Assembly: GCA_050015495.1 (NCBI GenBank)
Contig: JBEKBH010000001.1
Location: 62,001-126,000, forward strand
Origin: Palsa-1439 sp050015495
Lineage (GTDB): Bacteria; Verrucomicrobiota; Verrucomicrobiia; Palsa-1439
Length of the DNA: 64,000 bases
Direction: 5' to 3'
The notes under the pieces are model-generated. The model saw nothing but the letters and a program-made list of their open reading frames with translations. It was not told the origin of the DNA and made no database searches. Shown one piece after another: positions 36,575-45,262 of this stretch (positions within the stretch are counted from its first letter, which is position 1; every line of letters starts with the position of its first letter). The position numbers and the translations under genes were made by a program.

Positions 36575-38281
36575 TTATGTGTACTTGAGTATTTCTTCAA
36601 CCGTCGTCTCCCCATCCAGAATACTGCGAATCCCATCTTCGCGCAAGGTTCTCATTCCCAATTCCAGCGCCCGCCCGCGAATGACGCCAGACGGCGCGCG
36701 CATGTTGATCAATTCGCGAATCGGTTCCGAAATGATCAGCAACTCAAACAACCCCTTGCGGCCCCGGTAGCCGGTTTCGTTGCATTCCATGCAACCCTTC
36801 CCGTAATAAAATGGCCGCCCCCCCGTGTCTTCCTTCGTCAATCCCAACTGCGTCAGGATCGTTTCATTCGGTTCGTAGGCCACCCGGCACTTCTTGCACA
36901 TGGTTCTCACCAGCCGCTGCGCGAGCACCGCCTGCAAAGTGGAACTGATCAGGAATGGCTCCACTCCCATGTCGATCATCCGCGTGACCGCGCCGGGTGA
37001 ATCGTTGGTGTGCAGTGTCGTAAACACCAGGTGACCTGTCAGCGACGCTTGAATGGAAATTTGTGCGGTTTCCAGGTCGCGCATTTCACCCACCATGATA
37101 ATGTCCGGGTCCTGACGGAGAAACGATCGCAGCGCGCGGGCAAACGTCAGGCCGATCGCCTCGTTGATCGGCACTTGCATGATCCCCTCAATATCGTATT
37201 CCACGGGGTCTTCGGCGGTCAGCAATTTCAGGTCGATCGTATTGATTCGCTTCAGACAGGAATACAGCGTCGTGGTCTTGCCCGAGCCCGTGGGTCCCGT
37301 CACAATAAAAATGCCGTTCGGTACCTTGATGACTTCTTTGGTCCGCTCGAAAACTTCCGGTGGCATCCCCAAGCTTTCCATCTCCAGATTCACCACCGAC
37401 CGATCCAGCACGCGCAACACCACCGATTCGCCAAACTGCGTGGGCAGCGTCGACACGCGCAAATCCACTTGCTTGCCCGCCATGTTCAATTGAATGCGTC
37501 CGTCCTGCGGCAACCGGCGCTCCGCAATGTTCAAGTTGGACATGACTTTCACGCGCGAGATGATGGGCAGCGCCAGATGCTTGGGCGGCGGCGCCATTTC
37601 GTACAAGGCGCCATCAACGCGGTACCGGACTTTAAATTCGTCTTCAAACGGCTCAAAATGAATGTCGCTGGCGCGATCTTGAATCGCTTTGAGCAGGATC
37701 ACGTTCACAAAACGCACGATCGGGGCCTGGCTGGCCAATTCCTCCAGTGCCGCCGTCCCTCCCGTCTTCGTCGCCGTATCCACGGCTTCCGCCGACGTCA
37801 GTTGCTCCTCCATGTCGGTCAGGACATCCTTGAGCGACTCACTCTCCTCGCCAAAATACCGCTCGATCGCCTCCTGGATCTGTTTCGACGGTGCCACGGC
37901 TACTTGCACGTCCTTGCCGAGGATGAACGAAAGCTCACTGACCAGCTGGGGATTGTACGGATCCATCACCGCCACCGTGACCGTGTTTCCATTGACCGAC
38001 ACGGGCACCGCCCCATACATCCGCGCCACGCTGGACGGTATGGATCGCAACACCGCTTGCTCGAAATCGACGTCTTCGAGATTCAGGTACTCCAGATTCA
38101 AGTGTTCGGCCACCGCCCGCAACAACTGCTCCTCGCTGATCAAGCCGAAATCAACCATGACCTGCGAAAGCGATTTGCCCGTCCGCTCGTGTTCCTCCTC
38201 AATTTCCCGGAACTGCTCCGGAGTGAGCAGGCTGCGCTCGCGTACCAACTCGGACAGGACAGCGCTCTCGCCTTCAAACAT
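36575..38281 (-). CDS. pilB: Type IV pilus assembly ATPase PilB (copy 1)
   Basis: 568 residues. N-terminal MshEN-type domains (about 1-150, with LISEEQLLRAVAEHLNLEYLNL), then the ATPase with Asp box DRASDIHFEP, Walker A GPTGSGKTTT (near 330), Walker B DIIMVGEMRD and His box LTGHLVFTTLHTND. Two Cys pairs (CKKC and CMEC, near 465 and 505) form the zinc site of PilB/GspE. It powers pilus extension. It starts four bases... after a short gap from the pilT stop and precedes pilC, the standard assembly pair. It is one of two PilB-type ATPases in this operon. Confidence 0.95.
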   Translation of the reverse strand: MFEGESAVLSELVRERSLLTPEQFREIEEEHERTGKSLSQVMVDFGLISEEQLLRAVAEHLNLEYLNLEDVDFEQAVLRSIPSSVARMYGAVPVSVNGNTVTVAVMDPYNPQLVSELSFILGKDVQVAVAPSKQIQEAIERYFGEESESLKDVLTDMEEQLTSAEAVDTATKTGGTAALEELASQAPIVRFVNVILLKAIQDRASDIHFEPFEDEFKVRYRVDGALYEMAPPPKHLALPIISRVKVMSNLNIAERRLPQDGRIQLNMAGKQVDLRVSTLPTQFGESVVLRVLDRSVVNLEMESLGMPPEVFERTKEVIKVPNGIFIVTGPTGSGKTTTLYSCLKRINTIDLKLLTAEDPVEYDIEGIMQVPINEAIGLTFARALRSFLRQDPDIIMVGEMRDLETAQISIQASLTGHLVFTTLHTNDSPGAVTRMIDMGVEPFLISSTLQAVLAQRLVRTMCKKCRVAYEPNETILTQLGLTKEDTGGRPFYYGKGCMECNETGYRGRKGLFELLIISEPIRELINMRAPSGVIRGRALELGMRTLREDGIRSILDGETTVEEILKYT

Positions 38282-38284
38282 GAC

Positions 38285-39361
38285 CTACTTTCGACCTCCT
38301 TCCCCTTGCAGCTTCGCCACGATGGCCTGCGGGTCCTGGGCGACCGTGATCAAATCCCCGTAGCTGATCAACCCCCGCTCGTAGAGGATCATCAGGTTCG
38401 AGTCGAGCGTTACCATGCCGTATTTCGCCCCCGTCTGGATGTCGGACGTGATCCGAAAGGTCTTGTTGTCGCGAATCAGCGCCTGGATGGACGGGGTCGA
38501 AATCATGATCTCGAAACACGCCACCCGCCCCTTCCCGTCCGCACGGATCAGCAGCACCTGCGAAATGACCGCCAGAATCGACGAGGCCAACTGCGTGCGA
38601 ATCTGTTCCTGCTGGTCCGTCGGAAACGCGTCCACGATACGGTCGACCGTGCGCGCCGCGCCCGTGGTGTGCAGCGTCGCAAACACCAGGTGCCCGGTTT
38701 CCGCCGCCGTAATGGCCGCTTCCATCGTTTCCAGATCGCGCATTTCTCCGACGAGAATACAGTCCGGGTCCTGGCGCAACCCGCGGCGCAGCGCTTCGGC
38801 AAAATCAGGCACGTCCACGCCCACTTCCCGCTGCGTGACGATGCTCTTCTTGTGCGGGTGGTAATATTCGATGGGGTCTTCGACCGTGATAATGTGGCAG
38901 TCTTCCTCCGTGTTGATGATGTCAATCATCGACGCCAGCGTCGTGGTCTTGCCGGAGCCCGTGGGTCCCGTCACCAAAACCAAGCCGCGCGGTCGAAACA
39001 ACAGGTCCTTCACCGACGGCGGCAACCCGATTTGCTCGAGGCTCATCAGCCGGTTGGGAATCTGCCGCAGCACAACGCCGTAGTTGCCACGCTCCTTGAA
39101 TACGCTCACCCGGAACCGCGCCATGTCGCCAAACGCAAATCCAAAGTCGGTGCCCCCCTGCTCACGGACTTTCTGGATGTGCGATTCGGACGTGATCGCC
39201 TTCATCAGGCGTTCCGTGTCCTCTGCGGCCAGCACGGGCAGGTCCATGTGTATCAGCCGGCCATGCAAACGAATCACCGGCGGCACGCCCACGCGGATGT
39301 GCAAATCCGAGCCGCCTTCATCCACCACCACCTGCAACAGGTCTTCCATTTGCACCGACAT
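38285..39361 (-). CDS. pilT: Type IV pilus retraction ATPase PilT
   Basis: 358 residues, the usual PilT length, without the long N-terminal domains or zinc cysteines of PilB. Motifs: GGSDLHIRVGVPPVIRLHG, Walker A GPTGSGKTTT (near 130), Walker B CILVGEMRD, AAETGHLVFATLHT, and IMISTPSIQALIRDNKTFRI, the C-terminal segment near where AIRNLIRE occurs in other PilT proteins. It depolymerises pilin and powers twitching. Only three bases separate its stop from the pilB copy 1 start. Confidence 0.95.
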   Translation of the reverse strand: MSVQMEDLLQVVVDEGGSDLHIRVGVPPVIRLHGRLIHMDLPVLAAEDTERLMKAITSESHIQKVREQGGTDFGFAFGDMARFRVSVFKERGNYGVVLRQIPNRLMSLEQIGLPPSVKDLLFRPRGLVLVTGPTGSGKTTTLASMIDIINTEEDCHIITVEDPIEYYHPHKKSIVTQREVGVDVPDFAEALRRGLRQDPDCILVGEMRDLETMEAAITAAETGHLVFATLHTTGAARTVDRIVDAFPTDQQEQIRTQLASSILAVISQVLLIRADGKGRVACFEIMISTPSIQALIRDNKTFRITSDIQTGAKYGMVTLDSNLMILYERGLISYGDLITVAQDPQAIVAKLQGEGGRK

Positions 39362-39408
39362 AATCTGGCTATCTCCGTTTGTCTCTGCGTCCGATGACAG
39401 TTCCCACG

Positions 39409-41127
39409 TTACTCCAGGTCGCCCATGGTAATCGAAATGACTTCCTCGGGCGTGGTAATTCCGGCCATGATCTTGCGCACTCCGTCCTCACGCAAGGTCC
39501 GCATACCCAACTCGCGCGCCCGCGTGCGAATAACATTCGATGGCACTTTCTCGTAAATGAGCCGCCGCACATCGTCGTCCACCTGGAAAATCTCGTAAAT
39601 GCCCATTCGACCGCGATACCCCGTGCGAGAGCATTCGTTGCAACCGGTGCCGCGGACGATCGTCGCATTCTTCATCTCGTCCGGATTCAGTTTCAGCGTC
39701 TTCATCTCATATTCCGTGGGTGTATACGGTTGTCGGCACTTCGGACAAACTTTGCGAATCAGCCGCTGGGCCATGATCGCGCGTACCGCCGACGCCACTA
39801 GGAACGGTTTCACGCCCATGTCCACAATACGCGCCACCGCCGACGGAGCGTCGTTCGTGTGCAGTGTCGAGAACACCAAATGCCCCGTCAACGCCGCTTG
39901 GACGGCGATATTCGCTGTCTCCAAATCGCGGATTTCACCAATCATCACGATGTTCGGCGCCTGGCGGAGAATCGAGCGTAACGCCGCCGCAAACGTCAGG
40001 TTAATGTCGGAATTGACCTGTACCTGATTGATGCCGTTCAACTGGTATTCGACAGGGTCTTCCACCGTAATGATCTTGCGGTCCGGCTTGTTGATCTCGT
40101 TCAAGCAGGCGTACAGCGTCGTCGTCTTGCCGGACCCGGTGGGGCCCGTGACGAGGAACACGCCATCGGGCATGCTGATGATCTTGGCCATCGTGCCCTG
40201 ATCGTCGCTGAAGAAGCCCAGATCGCCCAACCCGAGCAGCAGGCTGCTCTTGTCCAAAATACGCATGACGATGCTCTCGCCGTGATTCGTCGGCAGACAC
40301 GACACGCGCAGGTCGATGACCTTGCCCATCACCGGCAATTGAATGCGGCCGTCCTGCGGCACGCGCTTCTCGGCGATGCTCATGTTCGACATGATCTTGA
40401 GCCGACTGAGGATCGCGGCTTGCAATCGCTTCGGCGGGTTGTCCACTTCATGGAGCACACCGTCAATCCGATACCGCACCCGGAGCCGCTTCTCCAACGG
40501 CTCGATGTGAATGTCGCTCGCCCGGTTGCGGTAGGCCTCCAGGATGATCAACCCGACCAGTTTGATGATCGGCGCGTCGGCGTCGGTCTCGACGCCGTCA
40601 TCGATCTTGGTTTCCGTCGCCTTGTCGCCCGTCAGGCCGAGGTCGATCTCGCCCTCGGTGATTTCCTGCAGCATGTTCTCCACCGTATCGTCGGCGCTGC
40701 CGTAATACCGTGCGATGGAGGCTTCGATGTCGTTCTTGGCCGCGACGACCGGCTCGACGTTCATGCGCAGGATGTATCGGAGACTGTCCACCGTGTCGAC
40801 ATCCAGCGGGTCGCTGATGGCCACCGTGATGGTGTTGTCGTGCTTGTACACGGGGACAACCTTGTACCGGCGGGCCACGTGCTTGGGGACAAGGGCCAGG
40901 ACGTCATCGGGAACGCGGTATTCGGCGAGATTGATCGTGTCCATGTTGAACTGGCTGGCCAGTGCCTTGGACACGTCCATGTGCGTGATCCGGCCCATCG
41001 CGATCAACGCGTCGACCAGCCCCTCCCCCTCCGTCTTCGCGCGTTCCTTCGCCTTCAGGATATCTTCGTGCGAAATGAGGCCGAGATCGCGCAGTATTTC
41101 GACTATATATTCATCTTGAGCCGGCAT
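39409..41127 (-). CDS. Second PilB/GspE-type ATPase
   Basis: 572 residues with an N-terminal MshEN-like region (LGLISHEDILKAKERAK, about 10-160), Asp box NRASDIHIEP, Walker A GPTGSGKTTT (near 328), Walker B NIVMIGEIRD, His box LTGHLVFSTLHTND and the zinc Cys pairs CPKC and CNEC. It is paralogous to copy 1 but clearly diverged, for example in its N-domain and in APNIVMIGE against DPDIIMVGE. It is first in the operon, with its own promoter and a GAGGA site close to the ATG. It may serve a second pilus or pseudopilus system, or act jointly with copy 1. Confidence 0.93.
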   Translation of the reverse strand: MPAQDEYIVEILRDLGLISHEDILKAKERAKTEGEGLVDALIAMGRITHMDVSKALASQFNMDTINLAEYRVPDDVLALVPKHVARRYKVVPVYKHDNTITVAISDPLDVDTVDSLRYILRMNVEPVVAAKNDIEASIARYYGSADDTVENMLQEITEGEIDLGLTGDKATETKIDDGVETDADAPIIKLVGLIILEAYRNRASDIHIEPLEKRLRVRYRIDGVLHEVDNPPKRLQAAILSRLKIMSNMSIAEKRVPQDGRIQLPVMGKVIDLRVSCLPTNHGESIVMRILDKSSLLLGLGDLGFFSDDQGTMAKIISMPDGVFLVTGPTGSGKTTTLYACLNEINKPDRKIITVEDPVEYQLNGINQVQVNSDINLTFAAALRSILRQAPNIVMIGEIRDLETANIAVQAALTGHLVFSTLHTNDAPSAVARIVDMGVKPFLVASAVRAIMAQRLIRKVCPKCRQPYTPTEYEMKTLKLNPDEMKNATIVRGTGCNECSRTGYRGRMGIYEIFQVDDDVRRLIYEKVPSNVIRTRARELGMRTLREDGVRKIMAGITTPEEVISITMGDLE

Positions 41128-41157
41128 GTTCCTCGCAAGACCGCATCGATCTCATTT

Positions 41158-41186
41158 ACATTAGCGCCTGCGCTTCTGGCAGTCAA
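41158..41186 (-). promoter_or_regulatory. Promoter for pilB2-pilT-pilB-pilC operon
   Basis: On the minus strand: TTGACT, 17-base spacer, TAATGT, 30 bases before the ATG at 41127, with a GAGGA site in the leader. Confidence 0.6.
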
Positions 41187-41201
41187 GAAGTCAGGCCAGC
41201 G

Positions 41202-41226
41202 CAACCCGCGAATGGACAGCGGGTTG
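41202..41226 (-). terminator. Hairpin after gatB
   Basis: Perfect 8-bp stem CAACCCGC/GCGGGTTG with a 9-base loop, nine bases past the gatB stop on the minus strand and just ahead of the pil promoter. There is no T-tract. Confidence 0.5.
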
Positions 41227-41234
41227 TTGGTATC

Positions 41235-42665
41235 TCAACCACCCTTCAGTTTGCGGAGCAGGATTTCTCCCACCAGTTGCGGGTTGGCTTTCCCCTTGCT
41301 CAGTTTCATGACCTGCCCCTTCAGGAAATTGATCGCGGCTTCGTTCCCCGCGCGGAAGTCTGCCACGGATTTGGGGTTCTTGGCAATCGCTTCTTGCACG
41401 AATTTCTCGAGGGACCCCGGATCGCTGACCTGCACCCACCCCTTCTCTTTCACGACCTGTGATGCGCCCTGGCCGCCGGCAAACATCTCGGCAAACACTT
41501 CTTTACCGATCTTGCCGCTGATCTGGCCGCTCTCGATCAGCGAAACTAGCTCCGTAAGTTGCTCGGGCTTGACTGGGCATTCGTCGATCACTTTCTTCGC
41601 CTCGGCCAGTTTACCCAACAGTTCCGTGGTCACCCAGTTTGAAATCGCCTTGGGGTTCCTCGAGCCCCGCGCCGCCCGCTCGTAGAACGCAGCCAGTGTG
41701 CCGCTCGCGACCAGCACGCCGGCATCGTATTCCGGCAGGCCGTACTCTTTGATGAACCGTTGCCGCTTCGCTTCCGGAAGTTCCGGCAACAAGCGGCGCA
41801 TCTCGGCGATCATCTCCTCGCTGACGACCACGGGCATCAGGTCGGGCTCGGGGAAGTACCGGTAGTCGTGCGCGTATTCCTTCGTGCGCATCACCGATGT
41901 CCGGCCGGTCTCGTCGTCCCAACGCCGTGTTTCCTGGGAGACCTTCTCTCCCTTCTGCAACGCCGCCGTTTGTCGCTGGATTTCGTAGGCCAGGGCCCGG
42001 CGGACGCCCGAAATCGTGTTCATGTTCTTGATCTCGACCTTTTCGCCAAACGCCTTCTGGCCAACCGGGCGCACCGACACGTTCGAGTCGCAACGCAGCT
42101 GCCCCTTTTCCATATCACAATCGCTGATCCCGCCGCTGATCAGAATTTCGCGGAGCCCGGTGAGGTAGGCAAACGCTTCCTCTGGCGAACGGAGGTCCGG
42201 TTCGCTGACGATCTCCATCAAAGGCGTGCCCGCGCGATTGAAATCCACCCCGCTGGTGGTCTCGAAATGAAAGTTCTTCGCGACGTCCTCTTCGAGGTGC
42301 GCCCGCGTGATGCCAATTTTCCTCGTGACCCCGCCCTCCAGCTTGATCTCCACCGAACCCCTCACGCACAGTGGCAGGTCATACTGCGAAATCTGGTAGT
42401 TCTTCGGCATGTCCGGGTAAAAATAGTTTTTCCGGTCCCACTTGCTGAACGGCGCCACGTCACTCCCGATCATCAGCCCGGTCAGGATCGTCTTCTTCAC
42501 GGCGTCTTCATTCATCACGGGCAGCACCCCCGGATAGCCGAGACACACGGGACACACGTGCGTGTTTGGCTCCGCGCCGAATTCCGTCGCGCAGCCGCAA
42601 AACATCTTGCTCTTCGTCTTGAGCTGCACGTGAACTTCCAGGCCGATGACCGCTTCGTATTCCAT
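41235..42665 (-). CDS. gatB: Asp-tRNA(Asn)/Glu-tRNA(Gln) amidotransferase subunit B
   Basis: 476 residues, normal length. It begins YEAVIGLEVHVQLKTKSKMFCGC, then PNTHVCPVCLGYPGVLPV (zinc cysteines), FYPDMPKNYQISQYDLPL, HLEEDVAK and DFNRAGTPLMEIVSEPD. The tail (YqeY-like domain) ends GEILLRKLKGG. It phosphorylates Glu-tRNA(Gln) or Asp-tRNA(Asn) before amide transfer from GatA. It starts three bases after the gatA stop. Confidence 0.97.
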   Translation of the reverse strand: MEYEAVIGLEVHVQLKTKSKMFCGCATEFGAEPNTHVCPVCLGYPGVLPVMNEDAVKKTILTGLMIGSDVAPFSKWDRKNYFYPDMPKNYQISQYDLPLCVRGSVEIKLEGGVTRKIGITRAHLEEDVAKNFHFETTSGVDFNRAGTPLMEIVSEPDLRSPEEAFAYLTGLREILISGGISDCDMEKGQLRCDSNVSVRPVGQKAFGEKVEIKNMNTISGVRRALAYEIQRQTAALQKGEKVSQETRRWDDETGRTSVMRTKEYAHDYRYFPEPDLMPVVVSEEMIAEMRRLLPELPEAKRQRFIKEYGLPEYDAGVLVASGTLAAFYERAARGSRNPKAISNWVTTELLGKLAEAKKVIDECPVKPEQLTELVSLIESGQISGKIGKEVFAEMFAGGQGASQVVKEKGWVQVSDPGSLEKFVQEAIAKNPKSVADFRAGNEAAINFLKGQVMKLSKGKANPQLVGEILLRKLKGG

Positions 42666-42668
42666 GAC

Positions 42669-44126
42669 CTATACCGAGGGCCTTTGCTTGTACCACTCCG
42701 TAGCCTGTTCGTAGGTGTGGGCGACGCGCAGGATGGTCGATTCGTCGAAGGATTTGCCGAGCACCTGCAACCCGATGGGCAGATGCGGACTCTTCGTGAA
42801 TCCACAGGGCAAACTGACGCCGCAAATGCCGGCGAGGTTGACGCTGATCGTGAAAATATCGCTCAGATACATCTTCAGCGGATCATCGGTCTTCTCGCCA
42901 ATTCGAAATGCGGCTTCGGGGGAGGTCGGTGTCACAATGACATCGCATTTCTCGAACGCCTTTTCAAAATCCTGGCGGATGAGCGTCCGCACTTTTTGGG
43001 CGCGGAGATAGTACGCGTCGTAATAGCCGGCGCTCAGCGCATACGTCCCCAGGATGATCCGCCGCTTCACTTCGGGCCCGAACCCCGCACCCCGGGTCTT
43101 GCCGTACATATCGATCACGTCCTCGCCCGCGACACGCGCGCCGTACCGCACGCCGTCGAACCGCGCCAGATTGGCGCTCGCTTCCGCAGTCGCAATCAAA
43201 TAGTACACCGCCACCGCATAATCCGTGTGCGGCAGCGAGATCTCCACGACTTCCGCGCCCAAATCCTGCAGTTTCTGGATGGCCCCGCGCACCGCCCCCT
43301 CAACTTCGCGGTCCATCCCGTCGATGAAGTACTCCTTCGGCAAACCGATGCGCAGCCCTTTGGCGCCGGCGCCGAGTGTCGCGGTGTAATCCGGCACGGA
43401 TTGCGGCACGCTCGTCGAGTCGTGCGGATCATGGCCCGCCAATACGCGCAGCATCAGCGCGTTGTCCGCCACATTCTTGGTGAACGGCCCGATCTGGTCG
43501 AGCGACGAGGCAAACGCGACGAGGCCGTAGCGTGAGACGCGCCCATAGGTGGGCTTCAGCCCCACGCAACCGCAGAGCGCTGCCGGTTGCCGAATCGAAC
43601 CCCCGGTATCGCTGCCGAGCGCCGCAAACGCCTCGTCCGCGGCTACGGCCGCCGCGCTGCCGCCGCTCGAGCCACCCGGAATGCGTTCCAAATCCCACGG
43701 ATTGCGGGTCACGCCCCAACTCGAGTTCTCCGTCGAGCTGCCCATCGCAAACTCGTCCATGTTCGTGCGCCCGAGAAGAATTGCCCCGGCACCGCGCAAT
43801 CGTTCCACCACAAACGCATCGTAGACCGACGTGTGACCCTTGAGAATCTTGGACGCGCACGTGCAGGGCTGTCCATCGACATTGATTACGTCCTTGATGG
43901 CGATGGGCACGCCCCCAAGGAGTTTGCCGTTCTTCGCGATCCCGCTGCGGTCGATGGCATCGGCTTGCGCGAGCGCGTCGTCCGTGTTCAACCAAAGATA
44001 CGCCTTGAGTTTTCCATCGACGCCTTGGATACGGTCGAGAAGCGATTGCGTGGCTTCGCGCGCGGAAACATCACCCCGCCGCAGCTTCTCGCGCAGTCCA
44101 TGAATGGTCAGTGTGTGTAGGCTCAT
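42669..44126 (-). CDS. gatA: Asp-tRNA(Asn)/Glu-tRNA(Gln) amidotransferase subunit A
   Basis: 485 residues, normal length. The amidase signature is complete: Lys78 in PIAIKDVI, cis-Ser153 in PGGSSGGSAAAVA and nucleophile Ser177 in GSDTGGSIRQPA. It releases ammonia from glutamine for GatB. The start overlaps the gatC stop by four bases. Confidence 0.97.
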   Translation of the reverse strand: MSLHTLTIHGLREKLRRGDVSAREATQSLLDRIQGVDGKLKAYLWLNTDDALAQADAIDRSGIAKNGKLLGGVPIAIKDVINVDGQPCTCASKILKGHTSVYDAFVVERLRGAGAILLGRTNMDEFAMGSSTENSSWGVTRNPWDLERIPGGSSGGSAAAVAADEAFAALGSDTGGSIRQPAALCGCVGLKPTYGRVSRYGLVAFASSLDQIGPFTKNVADNALMLRVLAGHDPHDSTSVPQSVPDYTATLGAGAKGLRIGLPKEYFIDGMDREVEGAVRGAIQKLQDLGAEVVEISLPHTDYAVAVYYLIATAEASANLARFDGVRYGARVAGEDVIDMYGKTRGAGFGPEVKRRIILGTYALSAGYYDAYYLRAQKVRTLIRQDFEKAFEKCDVIVTPTSPEAAFRIGEKTDDPLKMYLSDIFTISVNLAGICGVSLPCGFTKSPHLPIGLQVLGKSFDESTILRVAHTYEQATEWYKQRPSV

Positions 44127-44416
44127 TCCACGATCTTCGGGACAATGAACAGGTCGCGGGCCTGTTCGGGGGCGTTTTGGAGCACCTTGTCGCGGTCGAT
44201 GGACGGCTGCACTTCGTCCTTGCGGAGAACATTGGAAAGCGGCGTCGCGTGCGCCGTCGGTTCGACGTGCGACACGTCCAACTCGCTCAGCTTGCCGACA
44301 TAACTCAAGATGTCCCTCAGCTGCGCGGAAATCTTTTCTTTTTCGGCGTCCGTCAGGTGCATCCGCGCCAAATAGGCCACGTACGAGACGTCGATCTTGC
44401 TGGTGTCTTCTGCCAT
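44123..44416 (-). CDS. gatC: Asp-tRNA(Asn)/Glu-tRNA(Gln) amidotransferase subunit C
   Basis: 97 residues. KIDVSYVAYLARMHLTDAEKEKISAQL is the typical start, and HVEPTAHATPLSNVLRKDE the typical middle. It stabilises the GatA-GatB pair. It is first in the gatCAB operon, with a promoter that leaves only about eight bases of leader and no Shine-Dalgarno sequence. Confidence 0.95.
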   Translation of the reverse strand: MAEDTSKIDVSYVAYLARMHLTDAEKEKISAQLRDILSYVGKLSELDVSHVEPTAHATPLSNVLRKDEVQPSIDRDKVLQNAPEQARDLFIVPKIVE

Positions 44417-44431
44417 ATATCCGAGCCGCGC

Positions 44432-44461
44432 ATCATAGCGGCCCGCAACCAGCTAGCTCAA
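44432..44461 (-). promoter_or_regulatory. Promoter for gatCAB
   Basis: On the minus strand: TTGAGC, 18-base spacer, TATGAT, then 15 bases to the gatC ATG. It lies in the 78-base gap after the acetyltransferase stop. Confidence 0.6.
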
Positions 44462-44494
44462 GTAAAATGCTAGCGCCGACGCTACCGTAGTCCT

Positions 44495-45163
44495 TCAATC
44501 CAGCGACCTGCCATAGATGATCGTATAGAGCATGACGCCCGAGCCGTCCGGCTGGCGAAATCGCGGCTCCCGATGAACCTCGATGAACCCCAATTCTTCG
44601 AAAAAATGACAGGCGCGCGGATTGTTCGCGCTGACACCGGCGTGAACGCCGCGCACCCCCGCGCCGCGGGCGCGCTCGAAGAACGCTTCGACGAGACGCT
44701 GCCCGGCGTGTTGCCCGCGGAAGCCCTCCTGCAGATTGACATGCAGATGGGCCGGGTATTCGTGGAGGGTCGGGGCGGCCCGATATCCGGTCGTCAGCCA
44801 TATCCCCAAGTTGGCGCGGAACAGGCGGAGTGTTTGCGGGTGCCACAACGTCCCACGCACGAGCGCTTTCCCGAACACGATCGGCGCGATGCGCCAGGTT
44901 TCCACCCGCACGAATCGCTTCGTGTTGAGGCAGCCGGTCAGGTAGCCGACCGCTCCGCTGCCGTTGTCGGCAACAAACGCCGATTGCGGCTCGAATTGCG
45001 TGTAGTAATTCGTGAGCAAATCCGCAATGACCTCCCGGTCGGGGAAAAATCGCTCGACGGGCTGGCCGGCATCGGCCGTGTCGCAGCAGATTTGGCGCAC
45101 CGCAGCGCGGTCGCGCGGTTCGTAGGGGCGGATGCGCAAATCGGTGCCCATGTGCGTGGACAT
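44495..45163 (-). CDS. GNAT family N-acetyltransferase
   Basis: 222 residues from ATG 45163 (an ATG at 45151 is equally possible); the frame is open to 45274, but that part overlaps the start of bamD. It starts with LRIRPYEPRDRAAVRQI, a common GNAT opening. The acetyl-CoA loop is EGFRGQHAGQRLVEAFFERA (Q/RxxGxG/A-like), followed by GVHAGVSANNPRACHFFEELGFIEV. The substrate is unknown. It is divergent from bamD and upstream of gatCAB, which has its own promoter. Confidence 0.85.
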   Translation of the reverse strand: MSTHMGTDLRIRPYEPRDRAAVRQICCDTADAGQPVERFFPDREVIADLLTNYYTQFEPQSAFVADNGSGAVGYLTGCLNTKRFVRVETWRIAPIVFGKALVRGTLWHPQTLRLFRANLGIWLTTGYRAAPTLHEYPAHLHVNLQEGFRGQHAGQRLVEAFFERARGAGVRGVHAGVSANNPRACHFFEELGFIEVHREPRFRQPDGSGVMLYTIIYGRSLD

Positions 45164-45218
45164 ATCGCACGTCCGACATTCCCTTGTCCAGCCCGGCGTT
45201 GGGTCGGTAGTGCCCTGC

Positions 45219-45247
45219 TTGACGCTGGTGAATCGTTGTAGTAGCCT
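45219..45247 (+). promoter_or_regulatory. Promoter for bamD-lptE
   Basis: TTGACG, 17-base spacer, TAGCCT, ending 15 bases before the bamD ATG. It predicts a leader of about eight bases with no Shine-Dalgarno sequence. Confidence 0.5.
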
Positions 45248-45262
45248 GCGCGGCAAATCCTG

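Noticed and set aside
37010..39397. Very long plus-strand open frame (795 codons) across the pilB/pilT region
   Set aside because: It is antisense to pilB and pilT, whose motifs are complete. The product is rich in Arg/His/Gln, as expected from reading GC-rich genes backwards.
41760..43535. Plus-strand open frame of 591 codons
   Set aside because: Antisense to gatB and gatA; no domain is recognisable and composition is typical of a shadow frame.
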